A DNA stretch of 64,000 nucleotides from Peromyscus leucopus (taxonomy: Eukaryota > Chordata > Mammalia > Rodentia > Cricetidae): the NCBI RefSeq assembly GCF_004664715.2, contig NC_051069.1, positions 10,343,501 to 10,407,500 on the forward strand, read 5' to 3'. Positions 34,160 through 45,160 of this stretch are shown here, piece by piece. Both the position numbers and the translations under genes were made by a program. A model generated the notes under the pieces. It was not told the DNA's origin, did no database searches, and saw nothing but the letters and a program-made list of their open reading frames with translations. The first letter of the stretch is position 1. The number at the start of each line of letters is the position of its first letter.

Positions 34160-34671
34160 ACCAGGTGTGATGGTATTGTGTTCCCCAAAATATTGTGTAC
34201 CTTAATAAACTTATCTGGGGTCAGAGAACAGAAAAGCCACTAGTTAGGCAGTGATAGCACACGCCTTTAATCCTAGCATTCCAGAGGCAGAAATCCACCT
34301 GGGATCTCTGTGAGTTCAAGGCCACATTGGAAACAGCCAGGCATGGTGACATATGCCTTTAATCCCAGGAAGCAAGCCTTTAATCCTAGGGAGTGATGGT
34401 AGAAGGCAGAAAGGTATATAAGGCGTGAGGACCAGAAACTAGAAGCATTTGGCTGGTTAAGCTTTCAGGCTTTCAAGCAGCAGTTCAGCTGAGAGCCATT
34501 GGGATGAGGACACAGAGGCTTCCAGTCTGAGGAAACAGGACCAGCTGAGGAATTGGCAAGGTGAGATAGCTGTGGCTTGTTCTGTTCTCTGATCTTCCAG
34601 TTCACCCCAATATCTGGCTCTGGGTTTGATTTTTATCAATAAGAACTTTTAAGATTCATGCTACAACCAGG
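34160..34671 (+). repeat. 6-bp target-site duplication ACCAGG
   Basis: accagg occurs at 34160-34165 and 34666-34671, exactly abutting the TG and CA ends of the LTR between them. This shows integrase-mediated insertion with both ends preserved. Confidence 0.9.
34166..34665 (+). mobile_element. Solo LTR (500 bp) carrying two B1-like modules
   Basis: Exactly 500 bp starting tgtgatggtattgtgttccc and ending agattcatgctaca, so it has TG...CA ends. A TATA box (tatataag, 34415-34422) lies about mid-element. Two 7SL/B1-like blocks sit upstream of it: about 34241-34332 (cacacgcctttaatcctagc) and about 34333-34375 (ccaggcatggtgacatatgc). No internal gag/pol sequence or second LTR is present, so it is a solo LTR. 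I recall this repeat as common in cricetid genomes but cannot name it with certainty. Confidence 0.85.
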
Positions 34672-34920
34672 GGACCACTAGTGCCATGAGGATAGATTCA
34701 CAGGCCATGAACATGCTTTGGTTTAATCGCCATTTGTTTATTTAGTAAATATATGAGCGATACCAAGTCTAAACTTGCTGAGAAGGAGGCTCAGGTAGAT
34801 GCTTAAGTTTCCGAGTGAGACAATTGAAAGAAAGGTCTAAGAGCTGGGGTGCAGGGTAGAGTACTTTCCCAGCACATTCCATTGCGTAAAAGCAAACAAA
34901 AAGCTGAAATAAACGTGACT
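34672..34920. other. Intron sequence without gene
   Basis: Short AT-rich interval between the LTR and the next SINE. Nothing recognised. Confidence 0.4.
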
Positions 34921-35211
34921 TGGGGGCTGGGACGATAGCTCGGTGGATAACGTGCTTACCATGCAAACACGGTTTAAGGCCCAGAAGCCAAGATGCTGTC
35001 GTGCCCTTGTAATCCCAGAACTGGGGAGATGGGGACAGGAGGGTCCCTGGGGCCTCCAGCCAGCCCAGACAAACAGTGAGCTCCAGGTTCAGTGAGAATA
35101 GCAACTGAGGAAGATAGCCAAAATTAAATAGGCCTACACGCACACACACAACACACACGCACGCACGCACGCACATAGAGAGACAGAGAGACAGAGACAG
35201 AGAGACAGAGA
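34921..35211 (+). mobile_element. B2-type composite SINE with CACG and GACAGA tail
   Basis: Head 'ggggctgggacgatagctcg', then a B1-like middle ('gtgcccttgtaatcccagaa'), then a tail made of (CACG)n/(CA)n at 35136-35174 and (GACAGA)n at 35176-35211. Confidence 0.7.
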
Positions 35212-35835
35212 ATCCAAATGTTATTTGTATGGTTGGCAGAAATGGTGAGGGTTGATGGCTGGGCCACTCACAAAGCGGCATTTGGAAAATTCTAACTCCA
35301 TTCTACCCCTTGTTGGATGGATGACTAAACTGAGTCCCCAGAAGGACAGATCACGTGTCTGTGGGTCTTGCCAGTTTTTTTAAGCCATGGGGTGAAGAAG
35401 GGCTTCCCCCTCCAACTCACTCTACCACCTGAGTGTAGGGATCTCCTGGCCGTGTATCTTATGTTCGAATCTTTACTTGGGGACACGGTCCTTTTAGAAG
35501 CAAGAATGACAGGAGATGACAGAGAACAAAGCCTGGCTGACCTTGAGTGCTCAGGAGATGAATGGTGACGATGATGGCCAGGGGTGGCTGTGGAGGATGG
35601 GGACTCAGATATCATCCTGCTGGCTAGGGTATGCGACACAGCATGCACCAAGGTGACCTTCACTTGTGTGTGGACTGCTGAGCCAGATGTGCCTGAGAGC
35701 TGCCAGTGGCCGGGAGGCAGAGTGGACAATTCAGCCTGTCACTCACTCTGGGTCCCCCAAGTCAACCAGAACCTACTGTTGAGTCCCAGCTCTAACACCT
35801 TCGCCAAGGGGCTCTCCACTTCTGTCTTCTTTCCT
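35212..35835. other. Intron sequence without gene
   Basis: A possible MIR scrap near 35300-35350 (tgactaaactgagtccccag). Overlapping ORFs on both strands (136-730 in this interval) have no recognisable domain. Confidence 0.4.
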
Positions 35836-35904
35836 TTGTGTGTGCATGCGTGCGTGCGTGCGTGCGTGCGTATTATACATCTTCATGTGTGTGTTATACA
35901 TCTT

Positions 35905-35939
<35 letters not shown>

Positions 35940-36025
35940 TATACATCTTGGTGTGTGTTATACATCTTAGTGTATGTGTGTTATATATACATCATGGTGT
36001 GTGTGTGTGTTAAACATCTTGGGAG
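35836..36025 (+). repeat. Higher-order TG-rich tandem array
   Basis: Starts with (GCGT)n at 35846-35870. Then about six imperfect copies of a unit around ttatacatcttggtgtgtg, each ending in a GT run of different length, the longest at 35906-35937. Confidence 0.9.
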
Positions 36026-36330
36026 GGGGTGTTAATGCATGTGGGTGTGTGCATGTGTGTAAAGTTCAGAAGTCAATGATGGGTGTCTTCCTCAGTCACT
36101 CTCTACCTATTTTCTGAAGCACGGTTTTCTTTGGAACATGAAGTGCACTGATTGGCTGACTGGTCAGTGAGCTCTACACACCTCCTTGTCTCCACTCCCC
36201 AGCACTGGATTACAAGCATGTACCACCACCACCCAGATTCTTACATGGGTGCTGGGCACCCAGTTCCTCATGCTTGCACGCCACACACTTTCCTCACAGA
36301 GCCGTCCCCCTAACTCTGCCCTCCCATTCT
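36026..36330 (-). mobile_element. B2-type composite SINE, diverged
   Basis: Plus-strand wording 'gggtgtcttcctcagtcact', 'cactggattacaagcatgta', 'gtgctgggcacccagttcct' matches the antisense composite seen at 41164 and 21250, with the head eroded. Confidence 0.6.
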
Positions 36331-37451
36331 TTAATGCCTTCAGTGATGAGGAGTTCACCTCTTCCCAACTCAGCCCAGCCTTCCGCTGGACACCACCAAC
36401 TCCACTAGAGACTAAAGTAGCTCACCCCAGGGGGTGCTCAGGAGGGACGCCCCACACCCACTCACTCATGGACATGTTGGAAGAGCCTCCATAGGCAAGC
36501 TGCCCAAAGTCCCGGGTGCCTCGGAGGAAAAAGCAGGCATATGCTCCACCCTTGGGGAGTTTCGTTTACATGCTGCCATGCCTAGTTTCTCTGTGGATTC
36601 TGGAGAGCTGAACTTAGATATGTGAACACCACACGTACATTACCAACAGCACCGTCACCATCTCCTCAGCGCCCCCACGTTGATTTATTAATTTAGTTTG
36701 TGTAGTCGTACTGCGTAGCCTAGGCTGTCCACACAGCCTATTCTCCGGCCTCAGCTTCCCCGGATCAGGGATTGTAGGAATGTGTTACCTCATCCAACTT
36801 TCACTACGCGTTTTTCAGAAGCAGACGGCTCCGAGTGCTTGATTGGAGCGGCACTGCAAGAAGTAGCCTCCATCTTGCACCCCTCGCTGTACTCGGGACA
36901 CCTAGACATGCTAGGGCAGCCAAGCAGAAGCCAGGTCTGCTACCAGTACAGGCCCTGGGTCCTTTCTCACCTCCCCCTCCTCAGAGGTCAGGACGGGGGA
37001 GTCAGAAACAGAGGTCATACGGGAATCCTAGTAGCAGGCACATGTGAGGAAACTTGACATGTGTGACCTCCAGTCCACCCTACCCACAGCTGTGCGCCAT
37101 CCACCTCCCTACCCCACCCCACCCATCCTAGGGGAGAGCAGTGGGTGAGGTCAACCCTCCCACACACCGTGAACTGAGGCCAATCAGGAGGACTGGGAGG
37201 CAGCTTGGGCCAGTAGGGTGGCTTTTAGGGAGAAGCCCAGGGAAGCCTTCTGTCTGTCCAGAAACCCTACTGGGAGCTTCATCGTGGTGTCCAGGGCCTG
37301 GTCTCCTGGGAATGGCAGTGGTGGGCAGGCTGAATGGGTGTGTGGGGGGTACTGGGAGGTCATCTGTGTCAGTGTTGAATTCAGGTCTATTGTATCTTCT
37401 CAGTCTCCAGGGGGGGGAGGGATGCAGAGATCCAGGTCCCAGAAAACCCAG
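36331..37451. other. Intron sequence without gene
   Basis: A weak antisense SINE-like scrap at 36680-36800 (gcctaggctgtccacacagc). The rest is unique, with overlapping ORFs on both strands at 37128-37524 and no domains. Confidence 0.4.
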
Positions 37452-37724
37452 TGTGATGGCTAATATTGTTAATTTGACAGGGTCCGGAAACATCCGGAAG
37501 ACACATCTCTGGGCACGTCTATGAGGAAGTTTCTAGACTGGGTTCACTGAGGTGGGACTCCAGCTGTATGTGCCACGCTGATGCAGTAGGATCGTGGACT
37601 AAATAAAAAGGAGAAAGCAAGCTGAACTCCAGCACGCATCTCTCTCTGCTTCCTGGCTAGAGATGCAGTGTGGGTTCACCAGCTGCCTTGTGTTCCTGCT
37701 GCCGTGACTTCCCTGGGAACCCGG

Positions 37725-38468
37725 ACTGGCTGGTTTTGTATGTCAACTTCACAAGCTAGAGACATCAGAGAGAAAGGAGGCTGTGTTGAGGAAATGCCTC
37801 TATGAGATCCAGCTGTCAGGCATTTTCTCTATTAGTGATTGCAGTGGTTTGAAAGAAAATGGCCCCCCAAAGGGCGTGGCGCTATTAGGAGGTGGCGTGG
37901 TGGTCTTGTTGGAGGAAGTGCATCACTGTGGAGGCGGGCTTAGAGGTCTCGTATATGCTCAAGCCACGCCCAGCGAGACAGACCACTTCCTGTTGCCTGT
38001 GAGTCTACATGCAAGACTCTCAGCTCCTGTTCCAGCACCGCATCTGCCTGCACGCTGCCATGTCCACCATGACGATAATGGATTGGACCTCTAAGCTGTA
38101 AGAGAGCCACCCCATTAAATGTTTTTCTTTGTAAGAGTTTCCGTGGTCACCATATCTCTTCACAGTAATAGAAACCCTAACTAAGACAGCAATCAATGGG
38201 GGAGGGGCCAGCCCATGGTGGGTGGTGCCATCCCTGGGCTGGTGGCCCTGGGTTCTATAAGAAGGTGAGCTGATCAAGCCAGTAAGCAGCACCCCTCCAT
38301 GGCCTCTGCATCAGCTCCTGCCTCCAGGTTCCTGCCCTGTTTGAATTCCCGTCCTGACTTCCTTCAGTGATGAACAGCAACGTCGAACTGTAAGCCTAAT
38401 AAACCCTTTCCTTCCCACCTTGCTTTTTGGTCATAGTACATCGTTGCAGCAATAGAAACCCTAAGACA
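37725..38468 (+). mobile_element. Middle LTR-like element, itself interrupted
   Basis: Left part 37725-37842 ('ctggctggttttgtatgtca', 'gaggaaatgcctctatgaga'). Right part 38189-38468 ('gggaggggccagcccatggt', 'gggttctataagaaggtgag', 'aagcctaataaaccctttcc') ends gaaaccctaagaca. A TATA-like tctataag and an AATAAA are in LTR order. Sense orientation. Confidence 0.7.
37843..38188 (+). mobile_element. MT-type MaLR LTR, innermost insertion
   Basis: Begins agtggtttgaaagaaaatgg and ends agaaaccctaactaagaca. Contains 'ttggaggaagtgcatcactg' and 'ttctttgtaagagtttccgt'. Antisense relatives lie at 39801, 51284 and 52947. It splits the middle element at 'ttagtgatt|...|caatgggggaggggc'. Confidence 0.75.
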
Positions 38469-38547
38469 GACCCCAAATAAACCTTGTGTGCCTTAGTTTG
38501 ACTTCGACAGGTATTTCGTCATAGAAACAAGAGAAGTAATGAACGCA

Positions 38548-39175
38548 TCTCATTTGTGGCACTTGTCAGGATGAGATGGGAGGGAGATGGGTATGTTGGA
38601 GCCCCTGAAGTCCTAAGTATTAAACCCAAGGCTTTGCACATGCTAGGCCAGTCCTCTCTCACTATCCACATGTATAACCCAGGTAGTTTTTTAAAGTCCA
38701 GTTTACTGAGAGGTATTTTACATGGGTTCCCCATCCCCTCAGGATCCTGTGCTCTGCTTGACACAAATGCATGAAGCTATGAAACCATTATTCCTAGGAT
38801 AGAAAGCATCTCCCCACCCTCAGAGATGCCCTCCTGTCTGTGGTCAGTTCTCCTCCTTCCTATTCCTGCCACAGCTCACCTGTGTTGTCCTCATAGTTCA
38901 GGCTCCCCCAGTATTACCCAGAAATGGAATAGTTCAGCTTGTAGTTCTTGGCTCTGCTCACCTTGTTCAGCTGAGCGTGCTTGGGACTCATCCAGGAGCT
39001 GCTGGGGATTGGAGACTTGGGCCTTGTATTTCTCAGCCATGTTTCAGCATGAGTAAGCCCCAGCTTATCTTTCCAAGGTCAGTGTTCATCCAAACAACAC
39101 CATCTATCCAGAAATGTGATTTGCTTGATTCACACATAGATTACTCCACATTGGGTACTTCAAAAGCCAAATGGC
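38548..39175. other. Intron sequence without gene
   Basis: Unique sequence with short ORFs. No repeat family identified with confidence. Confidence 0.4.
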
Positions 39176-39325
39176 AGGGCTGGTGAGATGGCTTGGTGGT
39201 TAGGAGCACTGGCTGCTCTTGCAGAGGACTTGGGTTCAATTCCCAGCACCCACATGGTGGATCACAGTGGTCTGTAACTCCAGTTCCAGAGTATCTGACA
39301 CCCTCATGCAGACATACATGCAGGT
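39176..39325 (+). mobile_element. B3-type SINE
   Basis: 'ggctggtgagatggcttggt', 'gagcactggctgctcttgca' and 'ttcaattcccagcacccaca'. This is the B3 (B2 superfamily) head and body in sense orientation. Confidence 0.9.
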
Positions 39326-39800
39326 CAGGGTTAGTGGAGAAGCCCCGGGGTGATGAGGCCACTGAGAAGATGCCAGGGAGCTCCAGAGTGTGTGAAGCAT
39401 CGGGTAGGGCAGCCCTGAGCTGGTCACAGAGCTCCACAACAGATACTTGGGAGTGTTTTAATGCCTGAGGATGGCACTGAGGTTGGGGGCTCAGGAGGGT
39501 CTGAGAAGCTCCTCATTCGGACTGTACCCAGCATCAGAGCAGCTGGCAGAAATGAGAAGGAGCTGAAATCCAACCCAGACTCCAGACTGTGTAAACTGTC
39601 ACTCCCACAGTCACAGGGAGATGCACACTTCCTTGTTCCCTGGGGCTGGGGTCCCAAATGCACGTCTAGGGTCAGCAGAGACTTGAGTGGCAGAAGCCAG
39701 TCTTCAGAGTGCAAACAGTATGGTTCTTGAGTGACTTCGCCTTGGATTTGAGACTATCAGAGAGAAGAGCCTGTGGCCAGGACAGGACGGAGAGGGTGGC
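39326..39800. other. Intron sequence without gene
   Basis: Unique sequence. Nothing recognised. Confidence 0.4.
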
Positions 39801-40175
39801 TGTCTTAGTTACCTTTAATTTTTATTTGGGGCTCCCAGTCCCAGAAGGTTAGAGTTCATGACTATCATGGGGAAAGCAGGACAGCAGGCAGCCAAGCATC
39901 ATGGCCCTGAATCAGTGCTGAGAACTCCCATCTTGATCCACAAGCAGAGAGAGACAGAGACAGAGAGAGACAGAGACAGAGAGAGACAGAGACAGAGAGA
40001 TTGAGATTGCTGGGAATGGCATGGGTGTCCGAAACCTCAAAGCTTGCCCCATCCTCTGACACACCTCCTCCAACAAGGCCACACCTCCTAATCCTTCCCA
40101 AACTGTTCCGCCAACTGTGGACCAAGCATTCAAATATATGAGCTTATGGGGGCCATTCTCATTCAAACTACCACA
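39801..40175 (-). mobile_element. MT-type MaLR LTR with internal GAGACA array
   Basis: Plus strand starts tgtcttagttacctttaatt and ends ttcaaactaccaca. Contains 'cacacctcctccaacaaggc'. A (GAGAGACA)n-type array at about 39945-40000 lies where intact relatives have only a short motif. Antisense copy. Confidence 0.75.
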
Positions 40176-40908
40176 AAGTATGTAGAAAGAGCCCCAGGGA
40201 TTCTTAGCACTTACAGAAGGGTCTAGGAGCCTGGGTCAGATCAGGAGGATCTGGAAGAAGCAAACTGAGAATCCTGACATGATAACCATGTCCCCAGCTC
40301 ACAGAGGGAAGATGTTGGGCATGCTCACATGTGCTGGTACTGCAGCTAGCCAGTATGTCTAACCTGCAGCCCATGGATCTCATGAGACCTAGAGCAGCTG
40401 TGAATACAACCCAGTACAAATTCTAAACTTACCTACAGTGTCAGGTCAGACATACTGTAGGGAAAAGAGCCAGCACTCAGAAAGACTGGAGGAGCCGGGA
40501 CCAGAGGCAGCAGCCCTATCAGGGTTAGAGGTGCCCACGGGCGGCTGTGCTAGTCGCCAGCCTTGCCCTCGTGTGTCCGTTTTCACTGTGTTCCATCTCG
40601 CCTTTCCTCCTCCAGGCTTCTGTGGTTAGCAGCATCCATAGGATGAAGATGAGAGAGCTATCGCTCTGCCGAGCTCAGCATGGACACTCTTCCAGGCGGG
40701 GCTCTGAGGGGCAGGGGTAGGAAGGGAGGGTCATCTATTGTTTTTCCCAGCCATCCCGGTTCTGACCCCTGTGCTATGTAACACGTGTGCCAGACACAGG
40801 CTGTTACATCAGCTCACTGAGGGCCTCTTCAGAGGGGCAGGAGGAACATGGAGAAGCCCCTGGTTTCCTGGGCCCCCAGCAGGGGAAGCACCTGTTGGCT
40901 TGGATGGG
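40176..40908. other. Intron sequence without gene
   Basis: Unique sequence with no gene signature. Confidence 0.4.
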
Positions 40909-40933
40909 TTTTTTTTTTTTTTTTTTTTTTTTT
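40909..40933 (+). repeat. T25 run
   Basis: A homopolymeric T tract with no recognised SINE body adjoining. Confidence 0.9.
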
Positions 40934-41159
40934 AATCCTTTTGGTCTGCCTTATCTTTCTGTTTGCTTTTTGGGTTTATGCTTGTTACCTCCTGGCCTCA
41001 AGATGGCTGCTCCAGCTCCAGGCTTTACATTGTCAAGTGCAAACAAAGACAGGAAGCCATGCCTTAGATAACGTGCTGAGAAAACTTTTCTTGTTTGTCT
41101 CTTTTCTATTGTTAATTAAGAAAAATAAGATCTTTCCCACCTCCTCCCCAGCAGATTTC

Positions 41160-41163
<4 letters not shown>

Positions 41164-41211
<48 letters not shown>

Positions 41212-41590
41212 ATGCCTGTGTATGCAGGTATGTGTGTGCAAGGGTGTGTGTGCATATGTATATATGTGTATATGTATATGTGTGTACATGTGTGTGTGCA
41301 AGTGTGTCTGTGCAGGTGTGTGTATGCAGGTGCACTCAGGTGTTACTCCTCAGGAGCTGTCTGCCTTGTTATTTGAGCCAGGCTCTCTCACTAGAACTTG
41401 GGGCCACCAATCAGGCTGTCCTCCAAACTCCATAAATCCACCTGTCTCCACTCCCTAGCACTGGAATTAGAAGCGCATGCCACCATGCCCAGAGGAGTTT
41501 GTGTTTTTACAACGGTTCTAGAGATTGAACCCAGATCCTCAGGCTTGTCTGGCAAGCACTTTACTGACTGAGCCATCTCCTCGGGCTCAT
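41164..41590 (-). mobile_element. B2-type composite SINE with long TG tail
   Basis: Minus strand: tRNA-like head ('ggagatggctcagtcagtaa', 'gcttgccagacaagcctgag'), B1-like middle ('gggcatggtggcatgcgctt'), then a CA-rich tail seen here as (GT)23 at 41164-41210 plus imperfect TG/TATG sequence to about 41340. It is the clearest example of this composite in the window. Confidence 0.8.
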
Positions 41591-41700
41591 GTACCCCATT
41601 TCCACAGATGAGGACATAGCCTCAAAAGTTCATGAACTAGTGCGAGATTGATAAGGCAGTGCCGGCATTCGGACCAGCTACGTCTGACTTTAGCGTCCCT
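41591..41700 (-). mobile_element. MIR SINE fragment
   Basis: 'accccatttccacagatgag' and 'ggcagtgccggcattcggac' fit the antisense MIR core, diverged. Confidence 0.6.
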
Positions 41701-43190
41701 GTATGTCCTCGGGGCTAACAGGTGACGACTGATGAATCTATAGAGAAGTTAAGTTCTACCAACCTCAGCGCATTGCCAAATCCCACGGTGCATACGGAGT
41801 GCCAGACACCAGATGCATTGCCAGTGCTGGGTGGCAAAGCCCCAGTGGGGCCAGTTTACAAAGCACCAACCTTAAGAAGTTCCAGCACGCCTGGGAGGGA
41901 GAGGCCTCCCAGGAACTTCCAGGAATGGGCTGCCTCTGCTAGCCTAATGTGGACGGGCTGCTGGGACAGCTGGGAATGGCCAGAGTTGCAGTGGTCACCC
42001 CTCAGTACCTCTGCAGTCTGGTCAAAACACACTGTACCCATCTTTAGTTAGAAGTAGTGAGAGAAGCTGGCAGCCACCCTCCTGCCCCTGGGAGCAGGAT
42101 CCTCTGCTACAGAGCAGGCAGGCACTCAGAACTCCTGTTGGTCTTGTCTGCCTCTGGGGTAACAATGATGGCCCTGCCCTGGCCTCCTGAACCAGGGGCC
42201 CCTTCTTCATGACTCTGGGGACAACATTCACACTGTCCCTTCAGCAGTATGCAGCCTCATGCCTCATGTGATCCCTCCCAATCCAATGGGCAAAGATACA
42301 GATGAGCTCCACCTGCGGATGGCCAGGATAAACACATGTGCCGTTAGTGGAGCCAGCCTGAGTACACCTTATCATGTGAAGGCCCCAGGCTCTTTGGGGT
42401 GATTTGGCTTCTGCTTGGATGCCAGAAATGGACAGGGGGGAGATGGCACACGTCCTGGCAGACGGCCACTGAAGTAACCATTCTGTCCAATCCTGGGTGT
42501 TCTTTGGGCATCTGCAGTTGGCTAATTCCTGTTTCGTTTTCCTCCTGGTTCTGTTAGCAAGAGCCATTTCTCAACAGGGCCTTTGCTGACCTTGCTGGGC
42601 CCTAGTCTCAATGACCATCTTACTCAGGCCCAGGCTGGCTCTTTATGGACTCTAATGCTAATGACTTGTCCCTTCACATGGCATCTTCCTGGTGGCCTGT
42701 GACTCTCAGACCTCCACACCCATCATAGGTCTAGAGCAAGGGGTGCATCCTAGGCTGCCCTGGCTGCGCCCCGTGCCCCCAGCCATCCTGATTCACCTAA
42801 GCCATCTTTTACTCAGCCAGCTGTTCCGAAGTGTTCTCTTTCCTTCCAGACCCCAACCTGGAAGTCCCTGAGTGGACTCCCCACAGTGGCCGGAAGTGCC
42901 AGCAATCAAGCCTGCTTTCCTTCTTACCCATGAGATCACAGGTGGCCAGAGGTGGCTTTTTACCCCTCTGGGTGTGATCAGGATGCCTCTAGCTTAGGGT
43001 GGCTTCTCTGTCACCCTCATTTGGAGGCCAAGCTAACCACACCTCGTGCACCTCTGGGCTGTTGCATCCCTGCAAACTCCCAGTCGGGGTGTAGGGGTGG
43101 GTGTCAGAGCTGGGAGTGTTTGAACACTGCTTTCACAGTCCCACCCTTCTCTGGGTAAGGGAGTGCTAGTTCTGGAAAGAGCATGCTCCA
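41701..43190. other. Intron sequence without gene
   Basis: Unique, moderately GC-rich sequence with short ORFs on both strands. Nothing recognised. Confidence 0.4.
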
Positions 43191-43400
43191 GTTTCATCCT
43201 GTTGCTGCGACAAACACTGTGAGCAAAAGCAGCTTCGAGGAGAAAATGGTTTATTTTAGCTGACGGGTTACTGTCCATCACTAAGGAGGGCGGGGCAGGA
43301 ACCTGAAGCCAGGCCTGCTACCTGTTCCACACACATTACCTCCGACCAAGGAACTGCTGCACACTACAGTACGCCAGAAGGAGAAGTGCAGCAGTTTGTC
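43191..43400 (-). mobile_element. MaLR-type LTR fragment
   Basis: 'tcctgttgctgcgacaaaca', 'gaggagaaaatggtttattt' and 'tactgtccatcactaaggag' read as the reverse complement of a rodent LTR 3' region. Right boundary uncertain. Confidence 0.5.
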
Positions 43401-43507
43401 TACAGAGAAGGGCACCACTCTCTGGCTCCCTCCTCTCCTGCTTAGCTAGCTTTCTTACACAGCCCAGGGCCACTGGAACTGGGGCAGCCATTGGTGGGAA
43501 TGTGTGC

Positions 43508-43745
43508 AGGCCAGAGTTCGGATCCCCAGCACCCACGTAAATACTAGACTTGGAAGGCAGAACCAGGGGATCCCCGGAGCAAGCTGGCCAGGGAAACTAG
43601 CCATATTGGTGAGCTCTGAGTTTGATTTAGAGGCCCTGCCTCATTAAGTAAGGTGAAAGAGCCATGGAGGATGATTTCACCTTGGGCCTCCACAGATACA
43701 CGCGCACGTGCACGCACACGCACACGCATATGCACACGCACACAC
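43508..43745 (+). mobile_element. B2-type composite SINE, 5' truncated
   Basis: Begins within the head ('cagagttcggatccccagca'), then a B1-like middle, ending in a CACG/CA-rich tail (43690-43745). Confidence 0.65.
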
Positions 43746-44349
43746 CATAAAAATGGGAGAATATATATACATTTTTCAAAAAGCAAGGTGAATGGCTCCT
43801 GAGGAGTGACCCCAGAGGTCGACACATCTGTACATGCACTCATACAAACCTGCAAACACGAAGACACAGAGCCAGCCCCCTCCCCCATACTCCCTTACCC
43901 TCTCTCCCCCACCCTCTTCCCTGCATCCCTGCCTCTGCTGCCTGCCCTGGCTCAATTTGCCCTTCAAGGGGAGCAGCCGACTAGCCTGCATCCCAAAGTA
44001 AGCCACTCTTTCTGAGCCGAAGGGCCATGTGGAATACAGCGCAGTCACCTAGGGTGAGGCTGCGTCCCTTGTGAGTTGGGACAAGAGAGGCTCTTGCCCA
44101 GGAATTGTTGGCCAAGGATCACAAAGATGCCTCCTTCCCTGCTAACTCAGATTCTTTCTGCAAGGCGGTGAGTGCCAAGCAGGGGGGGCACCGAGAGTTA
44201 GCAGACAGGGTGCTCACACAAAAGCCCTTCTATTTTCTCAGCAACATGAAGTCCCGTCAGAAAGCTGCTGCTCCAGTTTCAAAGGCTTCAGCTGCTGAGG
44301 CCCCTTGAAGGGCTCCTAAGGCTCAGGAGGAGATGTGATTCACATGAGT

Positions 44350-44352
<3 letters not shown>
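43746..44352. other. Intron sequence without gene
   Basis: Unique sequence, pyrimidine-rich at 43875-43930. Nothing recognised. Confidence 0.4.
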
Positions 44353-44403
<51 letters not shown>

Positions 44404-44406
44404 GCA
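44353..44406 (+). repeat. (GT)n(CG)n alternating tract
   Basis: About 19 GT units run straight into CGCGCGCGCACGCGC. The whole stretch alternates purine and pyrimidine and includes a CG core, the classical Z-DNA-prone composition. Confidence 0.95.
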
Positions 44407-45067
44407 GGTATGTGGCTTGGCACCTGCTTCTCTGTGGGCAGGTGATGCAACGCCTACTTTCCTCTCAATGATTGACAGTACCACAGTGTTCTCATCACTC
44501 GGAGTGCTGAGGTTTGCTTCCTCTCCTTCCAAAGAGATGTCACAGCTTCCACCAGCAAGCGTCCCCACCCCCCTTAGTGGTAACCCCAAGAGGTCATCTG
44601 AGGAAGGGAAGGGGCAGCCAAGCCCTATCACCAAGTTCCCCAGACACCTTATCAGTACCCGCTTCTTTTCCACTGCCAAGTGACAGGAAGCCAAGCTCTT
44701 CATCTTCGAGGCAGCAGTCTGAAGGCCCACTGGCTCTAGGGACCCAAGTGTAGGGTCCAATGTAGGGCCAGAGGGCCAAAGAGAGAGAACCTCATTCCCT
44801 GTATCCCCTGGGCAGCACAGATTCCCCTCCCTTGCATGCACATATGGCACATCCATCATTTGGAGGGGTTTTCTGCCTAGGTCCGCATGACTATAACCAT
44901 GTGCCCTGGCTTGGAGACTCCCAGAGGTTATCACCCCTCAAGAGGAAAGATCCCTATCCTGGAGGCTCTCTGAACACAGAGTCCCAAACCTTACAGACAT
45001 CAAGGACCACATTTCACAGATAAGTCTGCTCAGCTCAGCTTTTAGCCTCAACTGCAAACTAGCCTGG
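44407..45067. other. Intron sequence without gene
   Basis: Unique sequence. A long minus-strand ORF (44323-44934) is opened partly by the GT tract and has no domain. Confidence 0.4.
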
Positions 45068-45153
45068 TTTATAAAGTGACTCTGGCCAAACATGGAGAGT
45101 TCAAACCCAGCCAAAGCTACAAAGAGAGTCCATATCAAAAAAATGAATAAATT
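45068..45153 (+). mobile_element. B1-like 3' fragment
   Basis: 'ttcaaacccagccaaagcta' and 'aaagagagtccatatcaaaa' with an A-rich end. It looks like a 5'-truncated 7SL-type SINE. Confidence 0.45.
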
Positions 45154-45160
45154 CAAAAGC

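Larger units (their letters stand above)
37452..38547 (+). mobile_element. Outer MaLR-type LTR, interrupted
   Basis: The left part (37452-37724) begins tgtgatggctaatattgtta and contains 'ggactaaataaaaaggagaa'. The right part (38469-38547) continues with 'aataaaccttgtgtgcctta' and 'caggtatttcgtcatagaaa'. The two parts are consecutive in the family as I remember it. About 744 bp of younger LTR material lies between them. Confidence 0.65.

Noticed and set aside
39176..39325. tRNA-like sequence suggesting a tRNA gene
   Set aside because: The head is that of a B3/B2 SINE, diverged from tRNA and followed by the SINE body. The same applies to all other tRNA-like heads in the window.
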